Assembly: GCA_002706765.1 (NCBI GenBank)
Contig: PAJV01000039.1
Coordinates: 1 to 64,000, forward strand
Direction of reading: 5' to 3'
DNA: 64,000 nucleotides
Source of the DNA: Gimesia sp.
Lineage (GTDB): Bacteria; Planctomycetota; Planctomycetia; Planctomycetales; Planctomycetaceae
This document shows, one piece after another, positions 37,297-46,101 of this stretch. The notes below the pieces were generated by a model. It did no database searches and was not told the origin of the DNA. It was given only the letters and a program-made list of their open reading frames with translations. Each line of letters opens with the position of its first letter. Position 1 is the stretch's first letter. Position numbers and translations under genes: made by a program.

Positions 37297-37324
37297 ATTG
37301 TAGCCACGGCTACATTTCTGTCAA
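37297..37324 (-). promoter_or_regulatory. Sigma-70-like promoter of the DUF1559 gene
   Basis: On the minus strand TTGACA (37324-37319) and TACAAT (37302-37297) are 16 bases apart, a perfect -35 and a 5-of-6 -10. The gene start is about 70 bases further on. Two palindromes overlap the spacer/-10 and the start region. Confidence 0.7.
37299..37314. promoter_or_regulatory. Palindromic operator candidate 2
   Basis: TGTAGCCACGGCTACA, a palindrome with perfect 7-bp arms. It lies in the spacer and overlaps the -10 element of the promoter for the DUF1559 gene, a position typical of repressor binding. Confidence 0.68.
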
Positions 37325-38048
37325 TCGAAAACCGGGAAAATTCTTGCCGGGTTCCCGGATTACCCTCCCTGCTGTTGAATTTAAATCCGGGTGACGAGCG
37401 ACTGTCAGCAGGATCCTCTCATTGAGGTTCACTTTGATTCCTGAAAACAGACCACCGCTGATCAGACTTCCCGCAGCGAAACAAATTCCACTTGACCTGC
37501 TCGCGCCGATCGCGATTCTCTTATATCTGAGTCGCGCGCGTGTCCAGTTTCTGTTCAACTGAATGTTTCTGAACCAGTTTGTTCCAGCACCATAAAACTC
37601 AACTGATTTTTGCAAAAATGACCGATTCCTGTTTTTCACTTGTTCCCGATTCACAGTCGAATAACCTGCGGATCGACACACTTCAGTCCGCTACCGCCCC
37701 GGCATCGACCCGGTTCAGGCTTGGATCGCCCCTGTATCAACCCGTATCGCCACAGCCAGTTAGAGCTTATTACCGGCAGACTCCCTCTGAAAGCAGATGA
37801 CATGACTGGTCTCCTCATGAAAAAACTCCATTACAAAAAGTGAAAGCAGAAAACAGTCCAGCCGTACCAGCGCTGATCGGTTACCCACAGCAGGTCGGCA
37901 CTGCCTGACGGTACGTGCGAACGGATCGCCCGGCGTAATCAACTATTTTACCGAAGGGCACAGGTGGCGAGAGAGCAACTGCGGGAAGTGAAAATCCTGA
38001 GCAGTGCAGAGCCACTGATGAATGTGCTGCAGTTTCCGCAGCAGGCGC
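37325..38048. other. Gap with a possible gene remnant
   Basis: About 720 bases upstream of the DUF1559 promoter. Open frames around 37310-37681 look accidental. On the plus strand, about 37870-38103 reads ...RIARRNQLFYRRAQVAR, then EQLREVKILSSAEPLMNVLQ, a helical, codon-like stretch with no start. It ends inside the opposite gene and may be a decayed gene fragment. No family was recognised. Confidence 0.35.
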
Positions 38049-38882
38049 TTAACGTCGTTGCATCACAATTGTCGCCGTTTGAGTTCTCAGCGATTCCAGG
38101 GTGATGCCCTGCTGACGCTGCAGTTGTCCCAGTCTGATATCACCACTGAAATCGGGGTGAGTTAATTTGAGCCCCAGTTCAGGCGCGTCAGGCAGGGCCT
38201 CTCGCACACGGGGATGAAATTGAAGCTGGTCGTCTGCTGGAACATTATTGAGTCGCCAGCGACCGTCGGCATCCGTTACCACATCATCCTTCTCAGCCAG
38301 ACACGACTGCGGCTCAGGGCGAACTCCTGGCTGCCGTGGTGTGTTATCGAACATCGCCAGCGGGGTGATTGATGTGATATTTTCAACGGCAACCCGGACG
38401 CCGGCAATCGGTTGTCCCTGTTCGTCTTTGACGATACCACCAATCGACGTCCCCCGTTCCAGTTGAAACGTGAATTCATCCGGAATCTGACCCCCATCGG
38501 TCTGAAATTCCCGCGCCCACCAGGCATGCAGCGGACAGTATTTGTCTTTACTGACCCACATCCGCAGATCGACGTTTTTGCCTTTCATTTCCAGCACAGC
38601 GATGCCCCGTGCGTCTGTTGTATGATGGCTATTCTCGAGCAGATGTTTCTCCGCGGCTTCCGCGAAAAAACAATGGTTCTGAAAGATCCGGACATCAGCA
38701 AGGGGCTGCCGGTCTGCATCAATCACGCGAACCGTTAACGTTCGAATCCGAAAGGGTTTGACAGCACTCACCGGCTTTTCAGCCATCAGGACTTCGGGAA
38801 TAATTACCGTGAACAGACCGGCAACGGCAGCAAGGATCATAATCAGAAATCGACGAGTCATATCTATTTCAAATCGCTGCAC
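38049..38882 (-). CDS. Carboxypeptidase-regulatory-like protein, probably truncated
   Basis: The product is 277 residues with a membrane anchor or signal at about residues 10-34. Two transthyretin/carboxypeptidase-regulatory units follow (RTLTVRVIDADRQPLADVRI at about 47-66; RGTSIGGIVKDEQGQPIAGVRV at about 144-165, followed by DADGRWRLNNVP). It stops right after TATIVMQRR. In the M56 proteins and secreted relatives such a line leads into another repeat (VxGxVxDxxGxPxxGA). The protein therefore looks cut short at its C-terminus, and possible gene debris lies just beyond. It may be a fragment of a larger M56-like or secreted protein. Starts: Met1 (38882) or Met8 (38861). Confidence 0.7.
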   Translation of the reverse strand: MQRFEIDMTRRFLIMILAAVAGLFTVIIPEVLMAEKPVSAVKPFRIRTLTVRVIDADRQPLADVRIFQNHCFFAEAAEKHLLENSHHTTDARGIAVLEMKGKNVDLRMWVSKDKYCPLHAWWAREFQTDGGQIPDEFTFQLERGTSIGGIVKDEQGQPIAGVRVAVENITSITPLAMFDNTPRQPGVRPEPQSCLAEKDDVVTDADGRWRLNNVPADDQLQFHPRVREALPDAPELGLKLTHPDFSGDIRLGQLQRQQGITLESLRTQTATIVMQRR

Positions 38883-39255
38883 AGTGATAACTCCCTAATG
38901 TGAACTGATCGAATGACCAAAGGTATCACCGACCCCCAAAACGGTCAAGATGAGCCGCAACCCAGACCCCATGAGTCGATTTCAGGGATGTCGGCAGCTG
39001 ACGGGAAACGATCAGATCATCTCACCGAACGGGCAAATAATCACCTGCTCAACTTTAATAATATCCATTCAGTAGACTCAATCATTGATGTCACGGAAAG
39101 ATGGCCCCCGAGTCCATGATCACATTCTCAAAACAATGTCTGATACAAGTACATCAATCCGATTCAGCTACATCAGATAGACGGCGGAATGCGACTCTGG
39201 TTAGAATCAAACCTTGAATCCATACAACTTCGAACAACATCGAAAGGACAGACGC
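38883..39255. other. Non-coding gap between divergent genes
   Basis: About 370 bases between the truncated regulatory-domain gene (minus) and the S9-type hydrolase (plus). No operator, RNA or repeat was recognised. Confidence 0.4.
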
Positions 39256-40371
39256 ATGAAGGCGGCTCCGTTACTGGCGTTGATCGGGATCATGATTCCC
39301 ACACTCGTGCAGGCACAAACTGATTCGGCGAAACCCGAACTCTTCAATCAGCGTGTGGCCGATTCAAATCCGTTGCGGACGGAGCAGGCCCGTGAACTGG
39401 ATGAATATATCAAAACTATTGCCGCAGATCATCGGCGGTTCGAACAGCTGTTCCAGCCCGATTATTCTTCTGTCGAAGCCTTCGAAAAATCGGCGGAACC
39501 GTTGCGAGCCGCGTTCTGTGAGAGCATCGGTTATCCGCCTCCTGGCAAACGGCCCGACCAGGCTGCCTCTTATAAAAAGATCGGCGAAGACAGCCTCGGC
39601 GTGTACTATCGGGCGATGTTTCCGATTCTGCCACACGTGCATTCCGAAGGGATTTTGATCGTCCCCAAATCAGCGAAAGCGAAAACGCCGCTGATCATCT
39701 CCATGCACGGGGGCGGCGGTTCACCCGAAGTTGCGTTGTTCAACGGCGGAGCCAATTATCATGACATGGTCCGCGGTGCCGTCAAACGGGGTTTTATTGT
39801 CTATGCGCCGCAGCATCTGTTTAAGGCGGACGGTTATCCCCCAGACATTCGTCGACAGATTGATGACCGGATGCGTCTTATCGGCACTAGTATCACCGCC
39901 GTGGAAATCGCCAAGATCACTTATGCCATTGATGAACTCATTCAACGTCCCGATGTCGATGCCAGCCGGATCGGCATGGTCGGACTTTCCTATGGTGGCT
40001 ACTACGCACAAGTGACTCCCGCCGTCGACCCGCGGATTAAAGTCTCTGTTTCCAGTTGCTACTTCGGCGTACAGGAAGGTCGCTATGCGAAAGAGGAACT
40101 TTCAGTTCCCAGCGACTTTCGGTTTATGAATCGCATGACGCTGTTCAACGACGCCGACCTCGTCGCGCTGATTTGTCCGCGGGCGCATCAGATCCAGGCC
40201 GGTTCACGTGACAATGCCTCGCACAGAGAAATGGGAAAACAGATCTCACCCCAGGCCGCAGCATTTTACGAACAGCTCAAGCTGAGTGACCGCTTTGAAC
40301 ACGTGATCTTCGAAGGGGGCCACGAATTCAACGACAAAGCCGCCTGGGCATTTGTCGAAAAATATTTGTAA
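39256..40371 (+). CDS. Secreted S9/acetyl-xylan-esterase-like hydrolase
   Basis: The ATG at 39256 follows AAAGGA; the frame opens at 39214. The product is 371 residues. Residues 1-20 form a signal peptide (LLALIGIMIPTLVQAQ). The alpha/beta-hydrolase fold carries the oxyanion segment ISMHGGGGSPE and the nucleophile elbow GLSYGG (Ser245), followed by ALICPRAHQIQAGSRDNASH (region of the acid) and the catalytic His in GGHEFND. This fits prolyl-oligopeptidase/dienelactone-hydrolase-like or acetyl-xylan-esterase-like enzymes found in planctomycete carbohydrate use. Substrate not determined. Confidence 0.86.
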   Translation: MKAAPLLALIGIMIPTLVQAQTDSAKPELFNQRVADSNPLRTEQARELDEYIKTIAADHRRFEQLFQPDYSSVEAFEKSAEPLRAAFCESIGYPPPGKRPDQAASYKKIGEDSLGVYYRAMFPILPHVHSEGILIVPKSAKAKTPLIISMHGGGGSPEVALFNGGANYHDMVRGAVKRGFIVYAPQHLFKADGYPPDIRRQIDDRMRLIGTSITAVEIAKITYAIDELIQRPDVDASRIGMVGLSYGGYYAQVTPAVDPRIKVSVSSCYFGVQEGRYAKEELSVPSDFRFMNRMTLFNDADLVALICPRAHQIQAGSRDNASHREMGKQISPQAAAFYEQLKLSDRFEHVIFEGGHEFNDKAAWAFVEKYL

Positions 40372-40443
40372 GCTGTTCCTCTTCAGTCTGATTCAATCAA
40401 TACTGAAAGACCAGCCGGGGAGGAAGGAATAGAAAAATGGCTG

Positions 40444-43400
40444 CTATTTCTTTTCCGGAACTTTGATCACACCCAGTTCAATAGTTTCCCCGGGTTTTAC
40501 CTTGATTCGCTCTGGCAGATGGTAACTACCCAGAACAGAGAAGAGCGAGTATTCTGCTCCAACCAGCAGGTTGTGAAACTCGAAGTCTCCGTCTGGTTCA
40601 CACTGGAAACTTTTTTCGACCCTGATAATATCGTGGTTCGGCGCTGAGTCTGTTCCCGGAATCGCACGACGGAGAAGTTCGATTCTGGATCCAGTCAGAG
40701 GGATGCCTTTCTCTGTAGTCAACTGGCCTTTTACCGTACCCATGGGCTCCAGTTGAACCTTCTGTACAAGACCATCTTCGGGAACACCGGAAATGGTGAC
40801 GGCACGCCCCAGGTGCAAACCACGGTGCTGGAAGAAAATCGTGTGGGTCTGATTCTCATAGAAGCCATCTATTGTGGAATGATTCCCTTTTGTCCTCGTA
40901 TCGGGACGACCATTTATTGTATATTCCGTGAGAGGATTGCCATCGGGGCCGACCACTTCAAACGGGACACAAGCACCGCGGTCAATCTGTAGTTCCACGT
41001 TGAATTCTTTTTCTCCCGGCGGGACCGTGACCAGCTTCAGTGTTTGATAACTGGTAATCGAACAATAATCGTATGTTTTTAATGTGCTCACGTTTTTATT
41101 GATCAGGTCCTTTAATTCTTCCAGTCCGGCTCCTGTCTGGTAATCCGGATTACGGAGCTGCGCAGCGATGATTCCTTCTCCCGGAATGCCCAGCAGCGAA
41201 AATGATCCATCCGCAGCAGACTTGAATCGCTGGCGCATGGGTTGCACGGCGTTTCCGGGAGCCTGATATCGCAGGTATTGAATCGCATTTTTGTTGGAAC
41301 GTAGGGGGAAGTAGTCAAAGCGGACATCGGGAACAGGCTTACCCGTCCGTTGATCCGTGATTTTTCCTCGAAACAGGATTGCCCGACGCAGTTTCACATC
41401 GAGAGAAACAGGTTCATTCCCTTCAGGTTCTGCAAAGTACAAGGGCGTTCTAAAGTAGGGTTGATCTCCTTCAGGAATTACATTCAGAAACACTTCGCTG
41501 TGACGGGGCAGGTTTTCGATACGGAATTTTCCCTCAGCGTCGGTCGTACAGTCAAGATCGATATCGCGGATATGCGTGTTGTTATATCCGGGCCTCTTAA
41601 TACGGTAACCAGTTCGGATTGCTGTGATGCGTGCTGAAATCGGCGCACCGGTCTCCCGGTCGCGAACAATTCCATCGATCACGAGATCCGGTTCCGGAAC
41701 CAGTCGGAAATCAGCACCATAATAAGTGGCATTAACGAGGTCGCTGCGTTCCAGCGGTCTCGCCTGAACCAGCTGCATTTCTCTTGTCACCACCGCAATA
41801 AACTGGGTGGCAATGCCGGGGCCTTTAATCTTCAGAATGGCGAGGCGGTCCTTTCCGAGATCAGGAATCAGGAAGCGACCTTCGCGATTTGTTTTGAACG
41901 TAGAGGGGATACCTGGAGTATTCGCGCTAACGTGTGTATCGACAGGAAACTGGCCCGCCGTGGATTGGTCGCTGTCTTGCAGAATATGATTTTCGTAAGA
42001 AGGTAACAGTCCCTGCTTACGAAGTTCGGGTAACTCCTGCAGCCAGCGATCGACGGCGCCTTCATTCGTGTTCCAGAGCGAGACCAGCGATACAGTCAGT
42101 CCGTCAATCCCTTCGCCTGCCTGGTTTACCAGTTGTCCACGGATGGGTGGCGTATTTTCTCTGAGGACAAATTGCAGTGGTTTGCCCTGAGTGTGGTCCA
42201 GGGTGGAAATCCAGGCTGGTGCGTGTTCCGGTGCTGTGGCCAGAATAATGGTACCAGGGTTGGAACCAGAAAGTATTAGTTGATTTTTAGGGTCGCGATG
42301 AAAACGGGTCCATCCGTCATTAAATTCTACGCGAAAATGACCGTCTGTATTTGTATGGACTCTCGCCAGAGAATTATGAGTCGGAACAAAAATATCCGCA
42401 CCCGCATTCAATCGATGCGCGCTCGAATGCACGACATTGATCGTGGCTCCTTCGACTGGGTTCCCCTGTGAGTCAATAACCTTGCCGGTGTAGCTGAATG
42501 CCTGATCTGTGGGTGCGCTGTTTTTTTTTGTTTTGTCAGTGACAGTCGGTTTCTTAACGGAGACGTCAGGCGTTTCCGGTTGTGTAGAATTCGATTTCTG
42601 AGACGCATTCACTGGCTGATCTGATTTGACGGTCTCAGCCGCCGCCATTGAGACCGTGCCCGAAGCGGTAGTGATTGCAAGTCCTGCTGAAAGGACAATA
42701 ATTAATGACCATGCACGCAGACTCAGTCGCGTCACCAGGCTGCGGCGTTCATCCAATAGTCCCGCCACACGCTGCTCCAGTTTCCAGCGAGAAGTAAATA
42801 ATCCGACGGTACCAGGAATCGCCCGTGGAGTATTCAGAAGCTGGGACAATGTTAATAGTGTGAGGCTGTATGAAGAGGCGTCGGTGACAGACAGCACGTA
42901 GTTATCACAGACTTCCTCTCGGGACTGGGCAACCTGTCGATTTAACAAACCGACAAGCGGGTGCAGCCAGAATAGGGCTCGAATGATATTTTGCAGCAGC
43001 ACAACGATTTGATCGCCGCGCAACAGGTGTGCCAGTTCGTGAATCAGAACGTTTCGCAGTTGTTCGGCATTGACCTGCTCCGGTAAGCTTTCCGGTAAAA
43101 TGATCCCTGGAGAGCGGATGCCCACTGCAACAGGGCCTGAAACCTGATCTGAAAATAACAGTCGTGGAAGCCTTCGACCATGATCAGGATTCAGCGCCAG
43201 CCAGGACTGGTTCAGTGTTTCTGCCAGATGCCCGCTGGTATTCTCTTTTGCTGTCTGTACCAACTTTGACAACCGCAACCAGTTGACAGCGAACCGAATC
43301 AGCAGCCCCAGTGACACGCAACACCAGATCATCAGGCTGGCTGCTACAACAGGTGGCAGCAACCAGCCTCCCTGTGAAGAAGCAGCGGTATTCGCAAAGT

Positions 43401-43848
43401 AAAAGATCGGTTCTGCTGGTTCGATGGAGTTTTCCAGTGCCGACACGGGGACAGCGTCTTGAACTGGTCTGACAGATTCAACATGATTTCGTGTAGGCAG
43501 AGCATTCGTCTCGGGATTGGAGATGGTAGAAGGATCAGTAAGAGGTAGTCCGGTAGGCTGCACTGCTGCCAGAGTATCCTGAGAAGACATTAGAAGCGTA
43601 GGCGATAAATGATTTCTCCGGGGAATCGAAAACAGACTGTATCCAGTTGATTGCAGCACGGCAGTGTAGATCGGGCAAAAACTGATCAGGAATAATGCGC
43701 AACACAATAACCAGTAGCGTGCCGCCGGTGATCGCCGCAACACAAGACCAGCCAGAATCGCGACCAATGCAATGAAGCTGATCTGAATCAGAATATTGAA
43801 AGCCCAGAGGATGACCTGATCAGTGGGACTCCATGGCATAAAATTCAT
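40444..43848 (-). CDS. M56 (BlaR1-type) metallopeptidase with carboxypeptidase-like repeats
   Basis: This 1134-residue protein starts with membrane helices (WAFNILIQISFIALVAILAG and following). A zinc-protease domain with H270-E-L-A-H274 and a downstream Glu-rich helix (QSREEVCDNYVLSV) comes next, and a helix near residue 385 ends the M56 part. About 650 residues of periplasmic carboxypeptidase-regulatory-like/transthyretin units follow (VIDSQGNPVEGATINVVH; DGIVRDRETGAPISARITAI; FRGKITDQRTGKPVPDVRFD; KGQLTTEKGIPLTGSRIELL). In BlaR1/MecR1 the same peptidase senses a ligand and triggers cleavage of the BlaI repressor. Here the sensor part is replaced by the large repeat region. Start overlaps BlaI stop (ATGA). 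Confidence 0.92.
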   Translation of the reverse strand: MNFMPWSPTDQVILWAFNILIQISFIALVAILAGLVLRRSPAARYWLLCCALFLISFCPIYTAVLQSTGYSLFSIPRRNHLSPTLLMSSQDTLAAVQPTGLPLTDPSTISNPETNALPTRNHVESVRPVQDAVPVSALENSIEPAEPIFYFANTAASSQGGWLLPPVVAASLMIWCCVSLGLLIRFAVNWLRLSKLVQTAKENTSGHLAETLNQSWLALNPDHGRRLPRLLFSDQVSGPVAVGIRSPGIILPESLPEQVNAEQLRNVLIHELAHLLRGDQIVVLLQNIIRALFWLHPLVGLLNRQVAQSREEVCDNYVLSVTDASSYSLTLLTLSQLLNTPRAIPGTVGLFTSRWKLEQRVAGLLDERRSLVTRLSLRAWSLIIVLSAGLAITTASGTVSMAAAETVKSDQPVNASQKSNSTQPETPDVSVKKPTVTDKTKKNSAPTDQAFSYTGKVIDSQGNPVEGATINVVHSSAHRLNAGADIFVPTHNSLARVHTNTDGHFRVEFNDGWTRFHRDPKNQLILSGSNPGTIILATAPEHAPAWISTLDHTQGKPLQFVLRENTPPIRGQLVNQAGEGIDGLTVSLVSLWNTNEGAVDRWLQELPELRKQGLLPSYENHILQDSDQSTAGQFPVDTHVSANTPGIPSTFKTNREGRFLIPDLGKDRLAILKIKGPGIATQFIAVVTREMQLVQARPLERSDLVNATYYGADFRLVPEPDLVIDGIVRDRETGAPISARITAIRTGYRIKRPGYNNTHIRDIDLDCTTDAEGKFRIENLPRHSEVFLNVIPEGDQPYFRTPLYFAEPEGNEPVSLDVKLRRAILFRGKITDQRTGKPVPDVRFDYFPLRSNKNAIQYLRYQAPGNAVQPMRQRFKSAADGSFSLLGIPGEGIIAAQLRNPDYQTGAGLEELKDLINKNVSTLKTYDYCSITSYQTLKLVTVPPGEKEFNVELQIDRGACVPFEVVGPDGNPLTEYTINGRPDTRTKGNHSTIDGFYENQTHTIFFQHRGLHLGRAVTISGVPEDGLVQKVQLEPMGTVKGQLTTEKGIPLTGSRIELLRRAIPGTDSAPNHDIIRVEKSFQCEPDGDFEFHNLLVGAEYSLFSVLGSYHLPERIKVKPGETIELGVIKVPEKK

Positions 43849-44264
43849 GGCTGGTTCTTCCTCCGATTTTCCGACTGTTTTTGTTTCGACTCTGCCTGTT
43901 CAATCATGGTACGTATCCGTTCTGTTTCGGCAGCAGTCAGGCCGCGGTATTCTATTAATGCCGTGACCAGATCCTCCGGGGAACCAGCAAAAAGCCGGTC
44001 CACCATCTGGCTGACGCGCATGCCGAGTGAAGCAGTTTTGGGACGTGCCGCCGAGTACACAAAGGTGCGACCCTGCGTTCGATGTTGCAGCCAGCCCCGC
44101 TCTTCGAGTCGCACCATCATGGTCAGCACAGTGTTTCTTGCCAGATTCCGTTTTGGTTCAAGGAGATCCCGTACCTCAGTGACAGTGACTTCACCTGAGG
44201 CCCAGACAATTTCCATGAGTTCTCGTTGTGCTGTGGTAAGTGGAGAAGTGTCGAGAGAGGTCAT
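43845..44264 (-). CDS. BlaI/MecI/CopY-family repressor
   Basis: The product is 139 residues with a winged-helix DNA-binding domain (LTTAQRELMEIVWASGEVTV, then LEPKRNLARNTVLTMMVRLE, RGWLQHRTQGRTFVYSA) and a helical dimerisation tail (SQMVDRLFAGSPEDLVTALI). In the family, the repressor is inactivated by proteolysis that depends on the partner M56 protein, whose gene follows with a four-base overlap. It is preceded by a clear promoter (44332-44360) carrying two ACTACA-N4-GTAG sites, so autorepression is very likely. Confidence 0.94.
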   Translation of the reverse strand: MTSLDTSPLTTAQRELMEIVWASGEVTVTEVRDLLEPKRNLARNTVLTMMVRLEERGWLQHRTQGRTFVYSAARPKTASLGMRVSQMVDRLFAGSPEDLVTALIEYRGLTAAETERIRTMIEQAESKQKQSENRRKNQP

Positions 44265-44315
44265 ACTGGTTATTCCAGATCGATTCAGGTTCGTTAAATC
44301 ATTCTAATTTTTGCG

Positions 44316-44329
44316 ACTACAGTCAGTAG
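44316..44329. promoter_or_regulatory. BlaI-type operator candidate, proximal
   Basis: ACTACA-GTCA-GTAG. It shares the ACTACA-N4-GTAG layout with the site 22 bases (two helical turns) away. It lies just downstream of the -10 element on the minus strand. Confidence 0.62.
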
Positions 44330-44331
44330 GC

Positions 44332-44360
44332 ATTATGACTACATCGTGTAGTTAATTCAA
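44332..44360 (-). promoter_or_regulatory. Sigma-70-like promoter of the BlaI/M56 operon
   Basis: On the minus strand TTGAAT (44360-44355) and CATAAT (44337-44332) are 17 bases apart. The spacer is occupied by an operator-like palindrome. The gene start lies about 70 bases downstream. Confidence 0.7.
44338..44352. promoter_or_regulatory. BlaI-type operator candidate, within the promoter spacer
   Basis: ACTACA-TCG-TGTAGT, a palindrome like known BlaI/MecI operators (ACTACA-N2-TGTAGT) with one extra central base. It fills the spacer between the -35 and -10 elements of the blaI-type gene. Confidence 0.72.
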
Positions 44361-44694
44361 GGATTTTCTTTAGATCTATGTATTTAAATTTCGAATGGAT
44401 GTATGTGGCGACTGGCACAAGACGGCTCGGCTTGCGTGGGCTGGGGTGAATAGGTTGTTCTGATGGGGTGGCTTGAGGTGATCACGGGGTATCACGGTTT
44501 AAAACGCATCTGAATTGACCACATCAAACGGCAAGTTGCTGTAAAGCTGTTGAAGTGTGACGGACGATATACAGGGTATTCATTGAGATTCGATTTGTGG
44601 TCACTTTGATCACAGTTTTCCGTGCGTGCTTCGCGGAACAGAACGAATACCTGCCGTTAACTCTCTATCGATACGATTTGAGTGATATTGTCCG
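44361..44694. other. Non-coding gap between divergent units
   Basis: About 330 bases between the BlaI promoter (minus) and the His/Cys-rich gene (plus). A promoter for the four-gene cluster is expected here, but none is convincing by eye. No hairpin was seen. Confidence 0.4.
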
Positions 44695-45087
44695 ATGAAA
44701 GTGCTGCGTCTGTTTTTGATCGCCCTGATACTGCAACCGTGCCCCGTCTGCTGGGGACATGGGGTGTCTGCGATCAGCGAACTGGCACATAAGGAATCGG
44801 AGCAGGCAAGTGGTGTGACGATTCGTCCCGCGTGCTGTTCCCATGAATGTCATCTGCACGATCACCCTGACTCAACAGCACACGATGAGCAGCATGATTG
44901 CCCCTGTGTCTGCCATATTTCTGATCTCGTATTTGCACAAACTACACCCGCCGTGAATCTCCGCAGCATGACCACCACCCACAGCATGTTGATCGTCGAG
45001 GATCAGACACCGGGCCGCATGGCCGTTTTCAATACCACCGCCATCGATACTTCACAAGCTGCGATCATAGCACCATTGCGCTTATAG
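44695..45087 (+). CDS. Secreted His/Cys-rich protein (putative metal binder)
   Basis: This 130-residue protein has a signal peptide (KVLRLFLIALILQPCPVCWG) and a dense metal-ligand region in about residues 45-80: CCSHECHLHDHPDS then DEQHDCPCVCHISD. The region holds seven Cys and seven His. The C-terminal 50 residues have no Cys. No named family was recognised. It is the first gene of a same-strand set with a Cys-rich thioredoxin-fold protein, an FtsX-type permease and an ABC ATPase, though a 190-base gap follows it. Metal binding is inferred from composition; there is no clear ribosome-binding site, so the start is a best guess. Confidence 0.68.
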   Translation: MKVLRLFLIALILQPCPVCWGHGVSAISELAHKESEQASGVTIRPACCSHECHLHDHPDSTAHDEQHDCPCVCHISDLVFAQTTPAVNLRSMTTTHSMLIVEDQTPGRMAVFNTTAIDTSQAAIIAPLRL

Positions 45088-45280
45088 ATTTTCTTCTCGG
45101 GCCCGCTGGTCCCGCTTCGGAATTCAGCCTGCTGTCCTGCCACTGGTATGAGGATTGCGTGAGACAGCCATTCCGATCCGTTTTGTTCCGCGACAGTCAG
45201 TCTCCTTATGAGAATGCCACTCCGGAACTTCCATTTGAAATAAATACAAATCATTAATACAAAACCAGGGGAACTTTAAC

Positions 45281-46072
45281 ATGTTCACACGTTCGAATTT
45301 CAGTTCGTTGAAAAATAATCGACTGCAGTTGTGTATGGTCTGTGCTTTTGTGATGGCGTTGTCGTCGGTCAGTTCAGCTGAGGAAGTACAAAAGATCGCA
45401 TCGCTCAGTAAAGTCGAAACCTCCAGGGCCGCGGCAGCGAAGGAGAACAAATATACTTTCATCATGTTCTGGAAAAACCAGGACGATGCCACCAAGGCCA
45501 TGTGGAGTACCCTGCAGCAGAATCTGTCAGGCAAAAACGACACGACCACATTTGTCGCCGTGAATACCAGCGATCCTGCGGAAGCGAAGATTGTCGAAGA
45601 GTACGGCGTTTCCCGCGCGCCGATGCCGTTAACCCTGGCGGTAGCACCCAATGGTGCGATCACCGGTTCTTTTGTCAAACAGATCAATGCCGACTACATT
45701 CAGCAGTCGTTCGTGTCTCCCGCCAAGTGCCGCTGCATGAAGACACTGCAGAGCCGCAAAATGGTCCTGCTGTGTGTGAATCCGGGTTCCGGTTCAGAAC
45801 TGCCTCAAGGCGTGAAAGACTTCAAGTCCGTTCCCTGCTATCAGAATGTGGTGGAAGTGGTCAACGTCTCACAGGCAGAAGCCGGGGAAGCTGACTTTCT
45901 GAAAGAACTCGAAGTACCACAGGATGGACAGAATACCAAAGTTGTATTCATGGCACCTCCCGGCGTGATGGTGGGTATGTACAACGGAAGTGTGACGAGC
46001 GAGCAACTGATTGCCGAACTGAAAAAGGCCGGTAAAAGCTGTGGCGTCGACGGCTGTAAACACTGTAAATAA
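45281..46072 (+). CDS. Secreted thioredoxin-fold protein with Cys-rich tail
   Basis: AGGGGA precedes the ATG. The product is 263 residues. A signal peptide (CMVCAFVMALSSVSSA|EE) leads to a thioredoxin-like fold: KENKYTFIMFWKNQDDATKA, TTTFVAVNTSDPAEAKIVEEYGV and the cis-Pro-like RAPMPLTLAV. The usual CxxC is absent; the site reads WKNQDD. A second half contains CRCMKTL and ends in CGVDGCKHCK. It therefore seems to have swapped redox activity for Cys-rich binding segments. Thirty bases separate it from the permease gene, consistent with an operon. Confidence 0.78.
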   Translation: MFTRSNFSSLKNNRLQLCMVCAFVMALSSVSSAEEVQKIASLSKVETSRAAAAKENKYTFIMFWKNQDDATKAMWSTLQQNLSGKNDTTTFVAVNTSDPAEAKIVEEYGVSRAPMPLTLAVAPNGAITGSFVKQINADYIQQSFVSPAKCRCMKTLQSRKMVLLCVNPGSGSELPQGVKDFKSVPCYQNVVEVVNVSQAEAGEADFLKELEVPQDGQNTKVVFMAPPGVMVGMYNGSVTSEQLIAELKKAGKSCGVDGCKHCK

Positions 46073-46101
46073 TTCGTCTCATTTTTAAAGGGGGCTGTCT
46101 C

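Noticed and set aside
37310-37681. 123-codon open frame on the minus strand upstream of the DUF1559 promoter
   Set aside because: No start site, no domain, covers the -35 element; probably accidental.
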